NCBI RefSeq assembly: GCF_025717605.1
Contig: NZ_JAJIRQ010000007.1
Coordinates: 186,001 to 250,000, forward strand
Source: Paucibacter sp. TC2R-5
GTDB taxonomy: Bacteria; Pseudomonadota; Gammaproteobacteria; Burkholderiales; Burkholderiaceae_C
Direction of reading: 5' to 3'
Length of the DNA: 64,000 nucleotides
Below the pieces are notes generated by a model. The model did no database searches, had not been told where the DNA came from, and worked only from the letters and a program-made list of their open reading frames with translations. The position numbers and the translations under genes were made by a program. Below, piece after piece: positions 35,974-43,948 of this stretch; position 1 is the first letter of the stretch, and the number at the start of each line of letters is the position of its first letter.

Positions 35974-36459
35974 TTAGCGCTCTGTGCTTGTGGACTCGCC
36001 TCGCCGCAGCTTCAAGGTGAGCACATAGTCACCGGCCGCGATGGGCTTGCCCGACACCGGGTAGGGCGCCAAGCTCAACAGGCGCAATGCATAACCATAG
36101 GCATAGGCGGTTTGTGCCGGGCCTTCGGCGGCATTGAGTTCGCGCAACTCCTTTGGCCCAGTCCCTTGTTGCAGCCAGACCCGCACGGTCGCATCACCAG
36201 CCCACATGCACTGCTCGCCTTTTGGGCAGCGAGAGTCAGCGCTGACGCCCTCAAAGCCGATGCGCAGGCCAGCCCATTCCGTGGCCGTGCCAGCGCTGCC
36301 CTCCAAAGCGTCGGTAGCTTGGACGACTTCACCAGGCCTGAGGCTGAAACTCTGGCCCAGTTCGATCTGCGCTGGGCGGGCCGACTTGTCCATGCTGCAA
36401 GCACTCCCGGCCAATGACGCAAAGGCAAGCAAGGCGCTCAAAGTTACAGCGAGTTTCAT
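35974..36459 (-). CDS. Small exported (probably lipo-) protein of unknown function
   Basis: 161 residues from the ATG at 36459 (MKLAVTLSALLAFASLAGSA). The open frame reaches 36789, but that part opposes the neighbouring gene and lacks a signal. A cysteine follows at residue 21 and could be lipidated, though the box is not ideal. The mature domain is beta-rich, with a conserved-looking RCPKGEQCMWAGDATVRVWL block (two cysteines around a Trp). It ends in a strand typical of small secreted beta-sandwich proteins (AAGDYVLTLKL). I know this CP-x-C-x-WAG pattern from uncharacterised exported proteins. Divergent from the next gene. Confidence 0.72.
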   Translation of the reverse strand: MKLAVTLSALLAFASLAGSACSMDKSARPAQIELGQSFSLRPGEVVQATDALEGSAGTATEWAGLRIGFEGVSADSRCPKGEQCMWAGDATVRVWLQQGTGPKELRELNAAEGPAQTAYAYGYALRLLSLAPYPVSGKPIAAGDYVLTLKLRRGESTSTER

Positions 36460-36619
36460 TGCATAGCTCCTGCCAAACTGATCGAACCCCTCGGTCGGGG
36501 CCAAGCCCGAGGCCCGCTTGGAAGGCCCCGCTGTGTCCCTAGCAGTATCACACGCGCATTTTGGGTTGAGCGCAAGGTTGGTGCTTGCAGCCCGGGCGAG
36601 TCTGCGCGAGTATGGGGAC

Positions 36620-37114
36620 ATGAAGCCACACACATCGCTCAACCTTGCAACCCAGCTCTGCTGCGCACTGCCGCTGCACAGCCAATTTGGCGGGCGCTGC
36701 CGCGCTGGCCTACTGTTGACGCTTGCCATCATGGGCACTGCATGTGCCCTGCCTCCCGAACCCGCTGCCTCAAGATCAAACAGCGTCACGCTGCTGCGGC
36801 AAATTCAAACCGAGATCGGCGAAGCCAGCTGTGACGGGCCACAGCAATGCCACAGCAGCGCCGTGGGTGCCAAACCCTGCGGCGGGCCAGACAGCTATCT
36901 AGCCTGGTCGAGCAAAAGCACCGACGCCACAAAGCTGCAGTCACTGCTTGAGCAACACCGCGCAACGCGCCTGGCCGAGAACCTGCACAGCAGCACTTCA
37001 TCCAACTGCGCCATCGTCACCGACCCTGGTGCTCACTGCATCGCCAAACCCAAAGGCCCAGGACTGATGTGCGTCTTGCACGATCGCCAGAACGGCGGTC
37101 AATCGGCGATTTGA
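36620..37114 (+). CDS. Cysteine-rich exported protein of unknown function
   Basis: 164 residues from the ATG at 36620 (MKPHTSLNLATQL), preceded by GGGGAC. The open frame extends to 36518 without a better start. A hydrophobic segment (GLLLTLAIMGTACA) acts as signal peptide. The mature domain has a cysteine framework: ASCDGPQQCHSSAVGAKPCG, then GPDSYLAWSSKSTDATKLQS and two late cysteine pairs (SNCAIV, HCIAKP, LMCVL). The GxxPCGGPxxYLAWS pattern marks a family of small secreted proteins without known function. At least six cysteines suggest disulfides. It is divergent from the gene at 35974-36459. Confidence 0.72.
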   Translation: MKPHTSLNLATQLCCALPLHSQFGGRCRAGLLLTLAIMGTACALPPEPAASRSNSVTLLRQIQTEIGEASCDGPQQCHSSAVGAKPCGGPDSYLAWSSKSTDATKLQSLLEQHRATRLAENLHSSTSSNCAIVTDPGAHCIAKPKGPGLMCVLHDRQNGGQSAI

Positions 37115-37685
37115 GGGCAGCCGCCCCGACCCGAGCGACTCGGTAAAACAGAAAAATCGGGGGTTTCAAAGTCCCAGTTCAGCGTTAGACGCCGGACTGG
37201 GCACACGAGCCTCTTGCTCTGGCGCGGGATCCTTGGGGTGCTGCTTTGCTGGCGTTCCGCCGCAAAGACCCAATCTTTGGCCACACCAATTGCCGTGCCT
37301 TCGCTGCTATTTTGGCGCAGCAAGGGCTGCTCGGAGCGGCTGTGCACCGAACGAAGGTCTGGGGGTTGGCGGCAATGCCCGCATCGCAGAACCTGCGTCT
37401 CCTAGGCTTCAAGCTGAATCCGAACCTCCTGGCCTAGCAGTTTCAGCGCAACAACACAGAAGCCCTCCCGGAAACTGAGCCAACTTGTATCCTTGTGCAT
37501 AGAGCGGTGCTCTCGAAAGGTTGATGATTGGTCGCACAACCATCTTCTCCGAGCTTCACCGCTCTACCTGTTTACGCCCCGACATTCCGTGAAGAACCAG
37601 AAATCAGGACGCCGACCCTTTCACCGTCTGTTCTGCTGACCTGCGGGGCTCCAGGAATTTTTGAACTTGGAAGACCGCGGATCGG
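37115..37685. other. 570-base intergenic region with two hairpins and a coding-like stretch
   Basis: No gene I can name. Three things stand out. A 29-base hairpin lies at 37173-37201 (CCCAGTTC...GGACTGGG around GCGT/ACGC). An open frame at 37189-37437 has coding-like composition (for example AFRRKDPIFGHTNCRAFAAI, ending LGFKLNPNLLA) but no start codon with a ribosome binding site. A 65-base structured element lies at 37501-37565. The region may be the debris of a lost gene, an untranslated RNA, or both. Confidence 0.35.
37501..37565. ncRNA. Candidate structured RNA or long hairpin
   Basis: AGAGCGGTG (37501-37509) pairs perfectly with CACCGCTCT (37557-37565). A shorter inner stem can form (GATGATTG with CAACCATC, one mismatch, around GTCGCA). 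The two stems are separated by asymmetric internal loops. No T-tract follows on either strand, so it does not look like a terminator. Strand and expression are unknown; it could also be a protein-binding site. Confidence 0.3.
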
Positions 37686-38078
37686 TTAGACCGATTCCAG
37701 CATCGCCAGCATCACCCCGATCAGACCCGCCACCAGCAAAACCACAATGGGAATCAGACTGAGCAAAAAACCCAGGCCTCGGCTGTCCGGTTCCCGGATA
37801 TAGCTGCGCGCATAAAGGGTGCGGCCCAACAAATAGACCGCCCCGATGGCGGCCATCCCATTGGGCGACCAGAACTGAGCAGCCAGCCACAAGGCCGGCA
37901 GATAGGCCACCAGCAGTTCCAGCGTGTTCATCTGCACCCGGTAGTAACGCTCGAACTGTTCATGACCGGTGATGGCCGGCGCCTTGATGCCATAGGCCGA
38001 ACGGGCTCGGCCAACCAGGGCCGTGAGGCTCATGTATTGCGCAACAGCCAGCAGGCTGACAAAAATAACGGCGTTCAT
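37686..38078 (-). CDS. MAPEG-family membrane protein
   Basis: 130 residues from the ATG at 38078 (MNAVIFVSLLAVAQYMSLTA). Four membrane helices fit the MAPEG fold (membrane-associated eicosanoid/glutathione metabolism). The conserved block EQFERYYRVQMNTLELLVAY contains the ER...N.E signature after helix 1. The later RTLYARSYIREPDSRGLGF matches the GR..Y..GY segment. Relatives are glutathione transferases or peroxidases, or have unknown roles in bacteria. Length is normal for the family. It lies downstream of a hydrolase gene on the same strand. Confidence 0.9.
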   Translation of the reverse strand: MNAVIFVSLLAVAQYMSLTALVGRARSAYGIKAPAITGHEQFERYYRVQMNTLELLVAYLPALWLAAQFWSPNGMAAIGAVYLLGRTLYARSYIREPDSRGLGFLLSLIPIVVLLVAGLIGVMLAMLESV

Positions 38079-38129
38079 AGGCGGATTGAAGCAAAGGGTT
38101 GCCCGCATTCTGGGGCCAGTTGGCCCATT

Positions 38130-39272
38130 TCAAAACAAATGCCGAATGAAAAAATCGGCGATCAAGCGGTCAAGCGCGGGCAAGGATGCCCGCTCGAAAC
38201 CAGGCGGATCATTCAGCAGTTCACCCAACAAGCCGCTCAAGTCAGGCGGCAGCGGCGACAGCAAAGCGCCATGCCCGGCTTGGGGCAGATCGGCCAGCCA
38301 TTCACAAGAAAGGGATGGGCCGCCCCGACCTTTCTTGATCCCCTCGGGGGACGGACGACGTAGGTCGTCGGCCTGGGGGCGCTCAAATTCACTGCCGCAA
38401 GCCTCGAGCACCGCGTCGCTATGCCATTGCGGATGCAACCAGCGGTCTTGCCGCGCTGTCACCAAGGCCAACGGAATGAGCGGCCGCGCAAAGCTGCTCA
38501 TGTCAAAGTCAGCGGCCGCCGGCACCGCCGCGACCACGGCCGCAATGCGCGGGTCGCTATAGGCCTGCGGCTGGGCGTCGGCAAACTTGACAGCAATCAC
38601 TTGGCGCGCCAGCCACTGCTTGAGGCCATCCAGCCAACCCCCATTCAGCTGGGTCGTCAAGCCAACGCAGGCCTGAAAATCCGCTTCCAGATGAGCCTCG
38701 CAATGGGCTCTGAAGCCCGCCGGCGACCAGCGCCCGCCGGCCAGACTCAGCACGGTATGGCCTCCGGCCGACATGCCGTAAGCGCCGACCTTGTCCAGCT
38801 TCAGCCAGGGCGCAAAGCGTGCATCAGCCGCCACCGCATCAATCGCCCGCGACATCTCGGCCGGCCTCAACTTCCAGGAATCCGGGCCGGGCCGACTCGG
38901 GTCTTTGTAGTTGTCGGCCCGGTGCTCGGGCATGGCGACGACAAAGCCGGCCTCGACCAGCGCCCGCGCCAGATCGGAATGCACGATGGGCGAACCACCC
39001 GAACCATGCGAGAGCAGCACCAGCCGCCCATTGCCCTGCAGAGGCGCCGCACCGGCCGCAACGCGCATGCTCATTCGGCCAAAGGCCAGCGTCTGCTCGA
39101 GCGCGAGCGTCGGATAAAAGAGCGTGACCGGCCCGACCAACTCCGCAGCCACAGGCCCGGCAGGGACTGCGATCTCGGTCATACCCATATTGGCCAAGGC
39201 CGGAAGCTGGATCAAGCCCAGCCCCAAGCTCACCCACAAGCATTTCAGTTTGACCACATCAAGCAGCTTCAT
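38130..39272 (-). CDS. Exported alpha/beta hydrolase (dienelactone hydrolase/PAF-AH-like) with an in-frame insertion
   Basis: 380 residues from the ATG at 39272 (MKLLDVVKLKCLWVSLGLGL), giving a signal peptide ending ALA. The hydrolase core shows the oxyanion strand LVLLSHGSGGSP, the nucleophile elbow AYGMSAGGHT, a probable acid in TARQDRWLHP and the catalytic His in QAGHGALLSP. Between the acid and the His, about 30 residues (from roughly SEFERPQADDLRRPSPEGIK to GGPSLS) are Arg/Pro/Gly-rich and unlike the fold. They are encoded by a palindromic element (see the repeat at 38310-38400). Such proteins hydrolyse small esters or oxidised lipids. The insertion lies in a surface loop and may be tolerated. 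Confidence 0.83.
   Translation of the reverse strand: MKLLDVVKLKCLWVSLGLGLIQLPALANMGMTEIAVPAGPVAAELVGPVTLFYPTLALEQTLAFGRMSMRVAAGAAPLQGNGRLVLLSHGSGGSPIVHSDLARALVEAGFVVAMPEHRADNYKDPSRPGPDSWKLRPAEMSRAIDAVAADARFAPWLKLDKVGAYGMSAGGHTVLSLAGGRWSPAGFRAHCEAHLEADFQACVGLTTQLNGGWLDGLKQWLARQVIAVKFADAQPQAYSDPRIAAVVAAVPAAADFDMSSFARPLIPLALVTARQDRWLHPQWHSDAVLEACGSEFERPQADDLRRPSPEGIKKGRGGPSLSCEWLADLPQAGHGALLSPLPPDLSGLLGELLNDPPGFERASLPALDRLIADFFIRHLF
38310..38400. repeat. Palindromic repeat-like element inserted in the hydrolase gene
   Basis: Two short hairpins lie close together: CCCC-TCG-GGGG at 38340-38350 and GACGAC-GTAG-GTCGTC at 38354-38369. They are flanked by G/C runs. The stretch encodes residues foreign to the hydrolase fold but keeps the frame. 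It resembles dispersed palindromic (REP-like) sequences of Burkholderiales. I see only one copy in this window, so the repeat status is inference. Confidence 0.5.
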
Positions 39273-39394
39273 CCCCACTCCCCACATTGCCATATCCAAG
39301 GCGCCCGCCTTCGGACTTATGGCCCGCAGCATGCGCAGAGTGGGCGCGCCCGTCTGGCCGAAAGCCGCGATTGCAGCTTTCGCACAGGCCGATT

Positions 39395-40546
39395 TCAGGA
39401 ATCGGCCAGCGCTTGTTGGCGGTACTCGCTGGGCGTCAGGCCGGTGGCGACCTTGAAGGCGCGGTTGAAGGGGCCGATGGATTGAAAGCCCGCCTCCAAA
39501 GCGATGGTCAGCACCGGGGTCGAACGCCGCGCCGGCGCCGCCAAAGCCGCACGGGCCTCATCCAAGCGGTAGCTGTTGACGAAACTGCTGAAGTTGCGCT
39601 GACCCAAGCCTTGATTGATCAGACGGCGCAGCCGGTACTCGGGCAATTGCATGCGCTCGGCCAAGCGGGCAAGGGTCAGGTCTTCACTGCGATAGAAACG
39701 CTCCTCCAGCATCAGCCGCTGCAAACGCGCGAGCAAGTCCTGCTCGGCCTGATCGGGACCCTCCTTCACGGCGGGCGCCTTTTTGACATCGGCCAAGGGC
39801 GACGCGAGCGAAGCTTCGCCCGAATTCGCCTGCACCGCCTGCGCCGCCAGCAAGCCCGTCACCGGCAAGCGCAACAAGCCCCATGCGAGCACGAGCACGA
39901 TCAGCAGCAATCCGGCCATGTCCAGGCTGGCCGACAGACCCGAAAGCCTGCCCTGCGGCGCCTGCAGACGCACCGCCACCATCGCCGCCATATACAGGCC
40001 ACCGGCGATCACAACGAAGGCCCGCAGGCGCCGCCGCCGCTCGACCAAATCGCCCTGCCAATGGCGCAGCGCCGTCAGCCCAATCAAAACGCCGAACAAG
40101 AGCGGCAGGAGTCGCTGCAGCATCACGGCAGCGGCGGCCAGCGGCCAATGCTGGGTTTGGCCGGCCAACCAGGCGCAGTTTAGAAAGCTCAGGCCCGCCA
40201 CCGCCAACCAAAGCAAGCCATGCCTGGGGCGCAAGACAAACTCGTCATCAAACAATGCGCGGCAAAACATCCAGAACAGCGGCGCATTGCCAACCGACAC
40301 CGCAACCCAGGGCGCCTGCCCCAAGCCGGACACCCCGACTTCAAACAGCGGCGAAGAGCTGATGGCCTGCACGATCAGACCCAAGGCCAGCAAAGCGCCT
40401 AAAACCGCCGCTGCGCTGCGGCGGGCGGCCGATTCACGCAGCAGATTGGCGCCCAGCAAGCCCAAGCAAATCACCAAGCCGCCGCGCAAAGCTCCGTCAA
40501 TCGTTGCAGTTACGAGCTCAGCGGACGGCGCGGGTTGGATGGGCAT
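39395..40546 (-). CDS. AraC-family regulator with N-terminal membrane domain
   Basis: 383 residues. Seven hydrophobic helices fill residues about 20-230 (for example GLVICLGLLGANLL, LLLIVLVLAWGLL). A charged linker leads to an AraC-type double helix-turn-helix (about 270-380): LTLARLAERMQLPEYRLRRL and ALEAGFQSIGPFNRAFKVAT, followed by TGLTPSEYR. Membrane-bound AraC regulators of this layout sense an unknown ligand in the membrane or periplasm and act on DNA at the membrane. The neighbouring hydrolase gene downstream and acyl-CoA synthetase gene upstream, on the same strand, are candidate targets; no site was identified. Confidence 0.9.
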   Translation of the reverse strand: MPIQPAPSAELVTATIDGALRGGLVICLGLLGANLLRESAARRSAAAVLGALLALGLIVQAISSSPLFEVGVSGLGQAPWVAVSVGNAPLFWMFCRALFDDEFVLRPRHGLLWLAVAGLSFLNCAWLAGQTQHWPLAAAAVMLQRLLPLLFGVLIGLTALRHWQGDLVERRRRLRAFVVIAGGLYMAAMVAVRLQAPQGRLSGLSASLDMAGLLLIVLVLAWGLLRLPVTGLLAAQAVQANSGEASLASPLADVKKAPAVKEGPDQAEQDLLARLQRLMLEERFYRSEDLTLARLAERMQLPEYRLRRLINQGLGQRNFSSFVNSYRLDEARAALAAPARRSTPVLTIALEAGFQSIGPFNRAFKVATGLTPSEYRQQALADS

Positions 40547-40581
40547 GGCGCGATGATAAAACGCCGCCCGGCGCTCGCCGC

Positions 40582-42282
40582 TCAGTCACCAAACACAATC
40601 TTCTTGCGCTCGCCGACCCAGCCCTCGAGCTGCGGCCCGTACACCTCTTCGACCCGGTTGCGCTTGATCTTGAAGGTCGGGGTGATGAAGCCGTTGTCGA
40701 CCGTCCATGGTGTCTTAATGACGACCAGGCAGTCGAGCTGCTCATGCGGGTCGAGCCCGGCGTTGATCTCGTCCAGATGGGCGCTCAGCTGGGTGCTGAG
40801 TGCGTCACGCTCGGCTGCGGTGCCGCTATGCCCGGCTGCACCGGGCGACAGCATCACCACACCGACCGGTTGCCCCATGCTGGCACCCGTCACCACGCAG
40901 GCTTCGACAGAAGGATGCTGACCCAAGCGATCCTCAATCGGCGCCGGCGCCACATATTTGCCCTTGCTGGTTTTGAACAAGTCCTTGACCCGGCCGGTGA
41001 TGCGCAACAAGCCCTGGGCATCGATTTGCCCCTTGTCGCCGGTGCGCAGCCAGCCGTCTGGAGTGATCACCTCGGCGGTCAGCTCCGGCTGCTTGTAATA
41101 ACCCAACATCAAAGCGGGGCTGCGCATCAGCAGCTCGCCATTGGCCGGGTCGACGCGCGTCTCTATGCCCTCATAAGCCGGGCCGACGGTGCCGATTTGA
41201 TCGGCACCCGGCAGGGTGATGTGCGAGACGGCCAGGTTCTCGGTCATGCCGTAGCCTTCGCAGATGTTCAAGCCGAGCTTGCGGTACCACTGCAGCAAGG
41301 CGACCGGCATGGGCGCGGCGCCGCCGGCGGCGATCCGGCATTGGTCCAGACCCAGCGCCTTCATGATCTTGCGGCGCACCAAGCCGCCGATGATGGGCAA
41401 GGAGAGCAGGAAATCGAGCTTCTTCTGCGGCATTTTGGCCTGCACACCCTGCTGGAACTTCACCCACAGGCGCGGCACCGAGAAGAAGATGGTCGGGCGG
41501 GCGCGCTGCAGGTCGGCGGCAAAGGTGTCCAGGCTGTCGGCAAAGTAGACGGCAAAGCCGGTGCGCAACCAACCATGCTCCACCAAGACGCGCTCCACCA
41601 CATGGGCGAGCGGCAGGTAAGAGAGCATGCGGTCATCGGCGCTCATCGGAATGCGCTTGAGCGCGGCACTGAGCGCCCAGGCGAAGGATCCAAAGGAATG
41701 CATCACGCCCTTTGGCGCGCCGGTGGTGCCCGAGGTGTAGATCAGCGTGGCCAAGTCGTCGGCCTGGCGCATGGGCTCGCCCGCCAGCGGCTCATTGCGC
41801 GCGCAGATCGCGTCCCAGCTTTCGTAAGACTTCTTCGCATCGTCGGGCGAGAGCGGATAGCTGATGCAAGGGAGCCCGTCGGGGACGCCGGGCTTCATGC
41901 CGGCCCAGCCATCGAGTTTGCCGATAAAACAGGCCTTGGCCTCGCTGTGCGTCAAGATCTGCCGAATGGTCTCGGGCGCCAAGGTAGGGTAGAGCGGCAC
42001 CGAGACATAACCGGCCATCCAGATGGCCAGATCGCTCATCAACCACCAGGCGCAGTTTTTGGACAGGATCGCCACCTTGGCGCCGGGCCCCCAACCCTGT
42101 GCCTCGCCCTGCGCCTTCAGGTGCGTGGCCATGCGCCGCACTTGGTCGCCAACTTGGCTCCAGGTCAGCTCCTGCACCGCCCCACCACCCATAGGCTGAG
42201 TCAAGGCAACACGGGGGCCCAGGCTGCGCTCCCAATGGTAGAAACGCTGCAGGGCCAGGCTGTCGGCGGGAATGGTCGGCAT
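40582..42282 (-). CDS. AMP-dependent long-chain acyl-CoA synthetase
   Basis: 566 residues. The AMP-binding motif YTSGTTGAPKGVMHS, the adenylate core EGYGMTENLA and the domain-swivel region GWLRTGDKGQIDAQG are all present. The C-terminal lid FKTSKGKYVAPAPIED carries the conserved Lys. The organisation is of the FAA1/FadD15 type (long-chain acyl-CoA synthetases related to eukaryotic ACSL), distinct from the FadD at 11011-12696. It activates fatty acids for degradation, storage or lipid synthesis. It lies between trpS and the AraC-type regulator on the minus strand. Confidence 0.92.
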   Translation of the reverse strand: MPTIPADSLALQRFYHWERSLGPRVALTQPMGGGAVQELTWSQVGDQVRRMATHLKAQGEAQGWGPGAKVAILSKNCAWWLMSDLAIWMAGYVSVPLYPTLAPETIRQILTHSEAKACFIGKLDGWAGMKPGVPDGLPCISYPLSPDDAKKSYESWDAICARNEPLAGEPMRQADDLATLIYTSGTTGAPKGVMHSFGSFAWALSAALKRIPMSADDRMLSYLPLAHVVERVLVEHGWLRTGFAVYFADSLDTFAADLQRARPTIFFSVPRLWVKFQQGVQAKMPQKKLDFLLSLPIIGGLVRRKIMKALGLDQCRIAAGGAAPMPVALLQWYRKLGLNICEGYGMTENLAVSHITLPGADQIGTVGPAYEGIETRVDPANGELLMRSPALMLGYYKQPELTAEVITPDGWLRTGDKGQIDAQGLLRITGRVKDLFKTSKGKYVAPAPIEDRLGQHPSVEACVVTGASMGQPVGVVMLSPGAAGHSGTAAERDALSTQLSAHLDEINAGLDPHEQLDCLVVIKTPWTVDNGFITPTFKIKRNRVEEVYGPQLEGWVGERKKIVFGD

Positions 42283-42419
42283 GATTTTCTGTCTCCGTTG
42301 AATTTATGACATTCAGGGTTTGAGACTAGCCAAGGTCACGCAAGCAGCCTAGCGGGTTTATGCGGGGATGTGGCGCTTCAGAGTCACGGCTCTAGTTCCA
42401 GTTCCATGGCTCGCAAGAC

Positions 42420-43751
42420 TCACTCGGCTTCGGCCGCTTGCAGCGCTTTCAGGGCTTCGGCCACCTGTTGATGGGCTACGCCGGCGGCCAGATGCACAGG
42501 CGCGCCCGTCAGCGCGGCCGCGCCTTCGCGCTTCAGCCGCGCCACCCATTGACCGGCATCGCGCCCGCCGGCGAAGCCCGCGCTTTGCAGCAAGGGGCTG
42601 CCGTCGGCCGCATTGAGCTTGAAATAGAACTGCCCATCGCTTTCGCGGAACTGCTTGAACACGGGCAATGCCACTTTGAGGCTCTTGACCGGCGCGGCCA
42701 CCACGGCCGGCGCCGAGAAATTACGCAAACCAACCGCTTGGCGCAGCTCGGCCAACAGAGGTGCTGCAATCGCGCGCGCTTTGGCCGCGCCCTCTTGCAG
42801 CGTCGCCTCGATCAACTCGGGTTGCGCCATCAAGGCCTCATAGCGGCTGCGCAGCGGTGCGATCTCGGCATCAATCAGTTCGAACAATTGCTGCTTGGCC
42901 TCGCCCCAGGCCAGGCCGGCGCGCAGCTCGGCGCGGAACTGCTCGCGCTGCGCTGGCGTCGCGAAGGCATCGTAAATCGTCACCAGGGTCTGACCTTCCG
43001 GATCTTTGGCTTCGCCGGGCAGCTTGGAGTCGGTGACGATGTGGGCGATGGCATCTTTCAGGCCCTTGGCGCCGCCTTCGAACAGCGGAATGCTGTTGTC
43101 ATAGCTCTTGCTCATCTTGCGGCCGTCCAGCCCCGGCAGCAGGGCCACGTCCTCTTCGACATTGGCTTCGGGCAAGACAAAGAACTCCTTACCTTGGCCA
43201 AACAGATGATTGAAGCGCTGCGCCACGTCACGCGCCATCTCGATGTGCTGAACCTGATCGCGGCCAACCGGCACGCGGTGCGCGTTGAACATCAAAATAT
43301 CGGCCGCCATCAGGATGGGATAGCTGTACAAGCCCATGGTGATGCCGGCATCCGGGTCCTCGCCGGCGGCCACATTGGCGTCCACCGCGCCTTTGTAAGC
43401 ATGGGCGCGATTCATCTGACCCTTGGACGTGACGCAGGTCAGCAGCCAGGTCAACTCGGGGATCTCGGGGATGTCGCTCTGGCGATAGAAGGTCACGCGC
43501 GAAGTGTCCAGTCCGGCGGCCAGCCAGACGGCGGCAATTTCCAGGCGCGAGCGGTTGATGCGCTCGGGGTCATCGCATTTGATCAGCGCGTGATAGTCGG
43601 CCATGAAGAAAAAACTCTCCACACCGGCCTCCTGGCTGGCGGCGATCGCGGGGCGCACTGCGCCGACATAGTTGCCCAAATGCAGGGTGCCGGTGGTGGT
43701 GATGCCGGTCAGTACGCGTTGAAGGGCGGGAGAATTTGTGCTTTGAGTCAT
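42420..43751 (-). CDS. trpS: Tryptophanyl-tRNA synthetase with a YegP-like C-terminal extension
   Basis: 443 residues from the ATG at 43751 ([18 protein letters not shown]); the ATG at 43769 would add six residues. Class I signatures: TLHLGN (HIGH-like) near residue 20 and [10 protein letters not shown] (KMSKS). The catalytic domain is complete with [17 protein letters not shown] and the Rossmann core. About 330 residues suffice for standard TrpS; the remaining residues hold a linker and a domain at about 364-413 ([20 protein letters not shown], then [12 protein letters not shown]) of the YegP/DUF1508 type. An alanine-rich helical end follows. Similar long TrpS proteins occur in related Burkholderiales. 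The role of the tail is unknown. Confidence 0.94.
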   Translation of the reverse strand: MTQSTNSPALQRVLTGITTTGTLHLGNYVGAVRPAIAASQEAGVESFFFMADYHALIKCDDPERINRSRLEIAAVWLAAGLDTSRVTFYRQSDIPEIPELTWLLTCVTSKGQMNRAHAYKGAVDANVAAGEDPDAGITMGLYSYPILMAADILMFNAHRVPVGRDQVQHIEMARDVAQRFNHLFGQGKEFFVLPEANVEEDVALLPGLDGRKMSKSYDNSIPLFEGGAKGLKDAIAHIVTDSKLPGEAKDPEGQTLVTIYDAFATPAQREQFRAELRAGLAWGEAKQQLFELIDAEIAPLRSRYEALMAQPELIEATLQEGAAKARAIAAPLLAELRQAVGLRNFSAPAVVAAPVKSLKVALPVFKQFRESDGQFYFKLNAADGSPLLQSAGFAGGRDAGQWVARLKREGAAALTGAPVHLAAGVAHQQVAEALKALQAAEAE

Positions 43752-43948
43752 GGTCGGATCAACTGGCAAATCAATGAGCAGCCCGGCCTGCGGGTGACGC
43801 AGCGCGAGGGCGAAACAGGTCAGACATTGTCACAGCATGACGTTGCGCCGCTCACCCACGCAATTATTGGCGTGCCAAGCCTGCCATGAACGGCTAGCAT
43901 CAAGCCTCATCAGCAATTGAGCGAAGGCCGGACAAACCGCTAGCCGCC

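Noticed and set aside
37173-37201. Possible integron attC site (GTTAGAC within a hairpin)
   Set aside because: The matching RYYYAAC half-site is not at the required distance and no cassette or integrase is seen.
40504-42309. 601-residue plus-strand open frame opposite the acyl-CoA synthetase gene
   Set aside because: It mirrors a clear minus-strand gene with full motifs; high GC at third positions opens the antisense frame. No homology or ribosome binding site was evident.
42438-43889. 483-residue plus-strand frame opposite trpS
   Set aside because: Antisense shadow of a complete synthetase gene.
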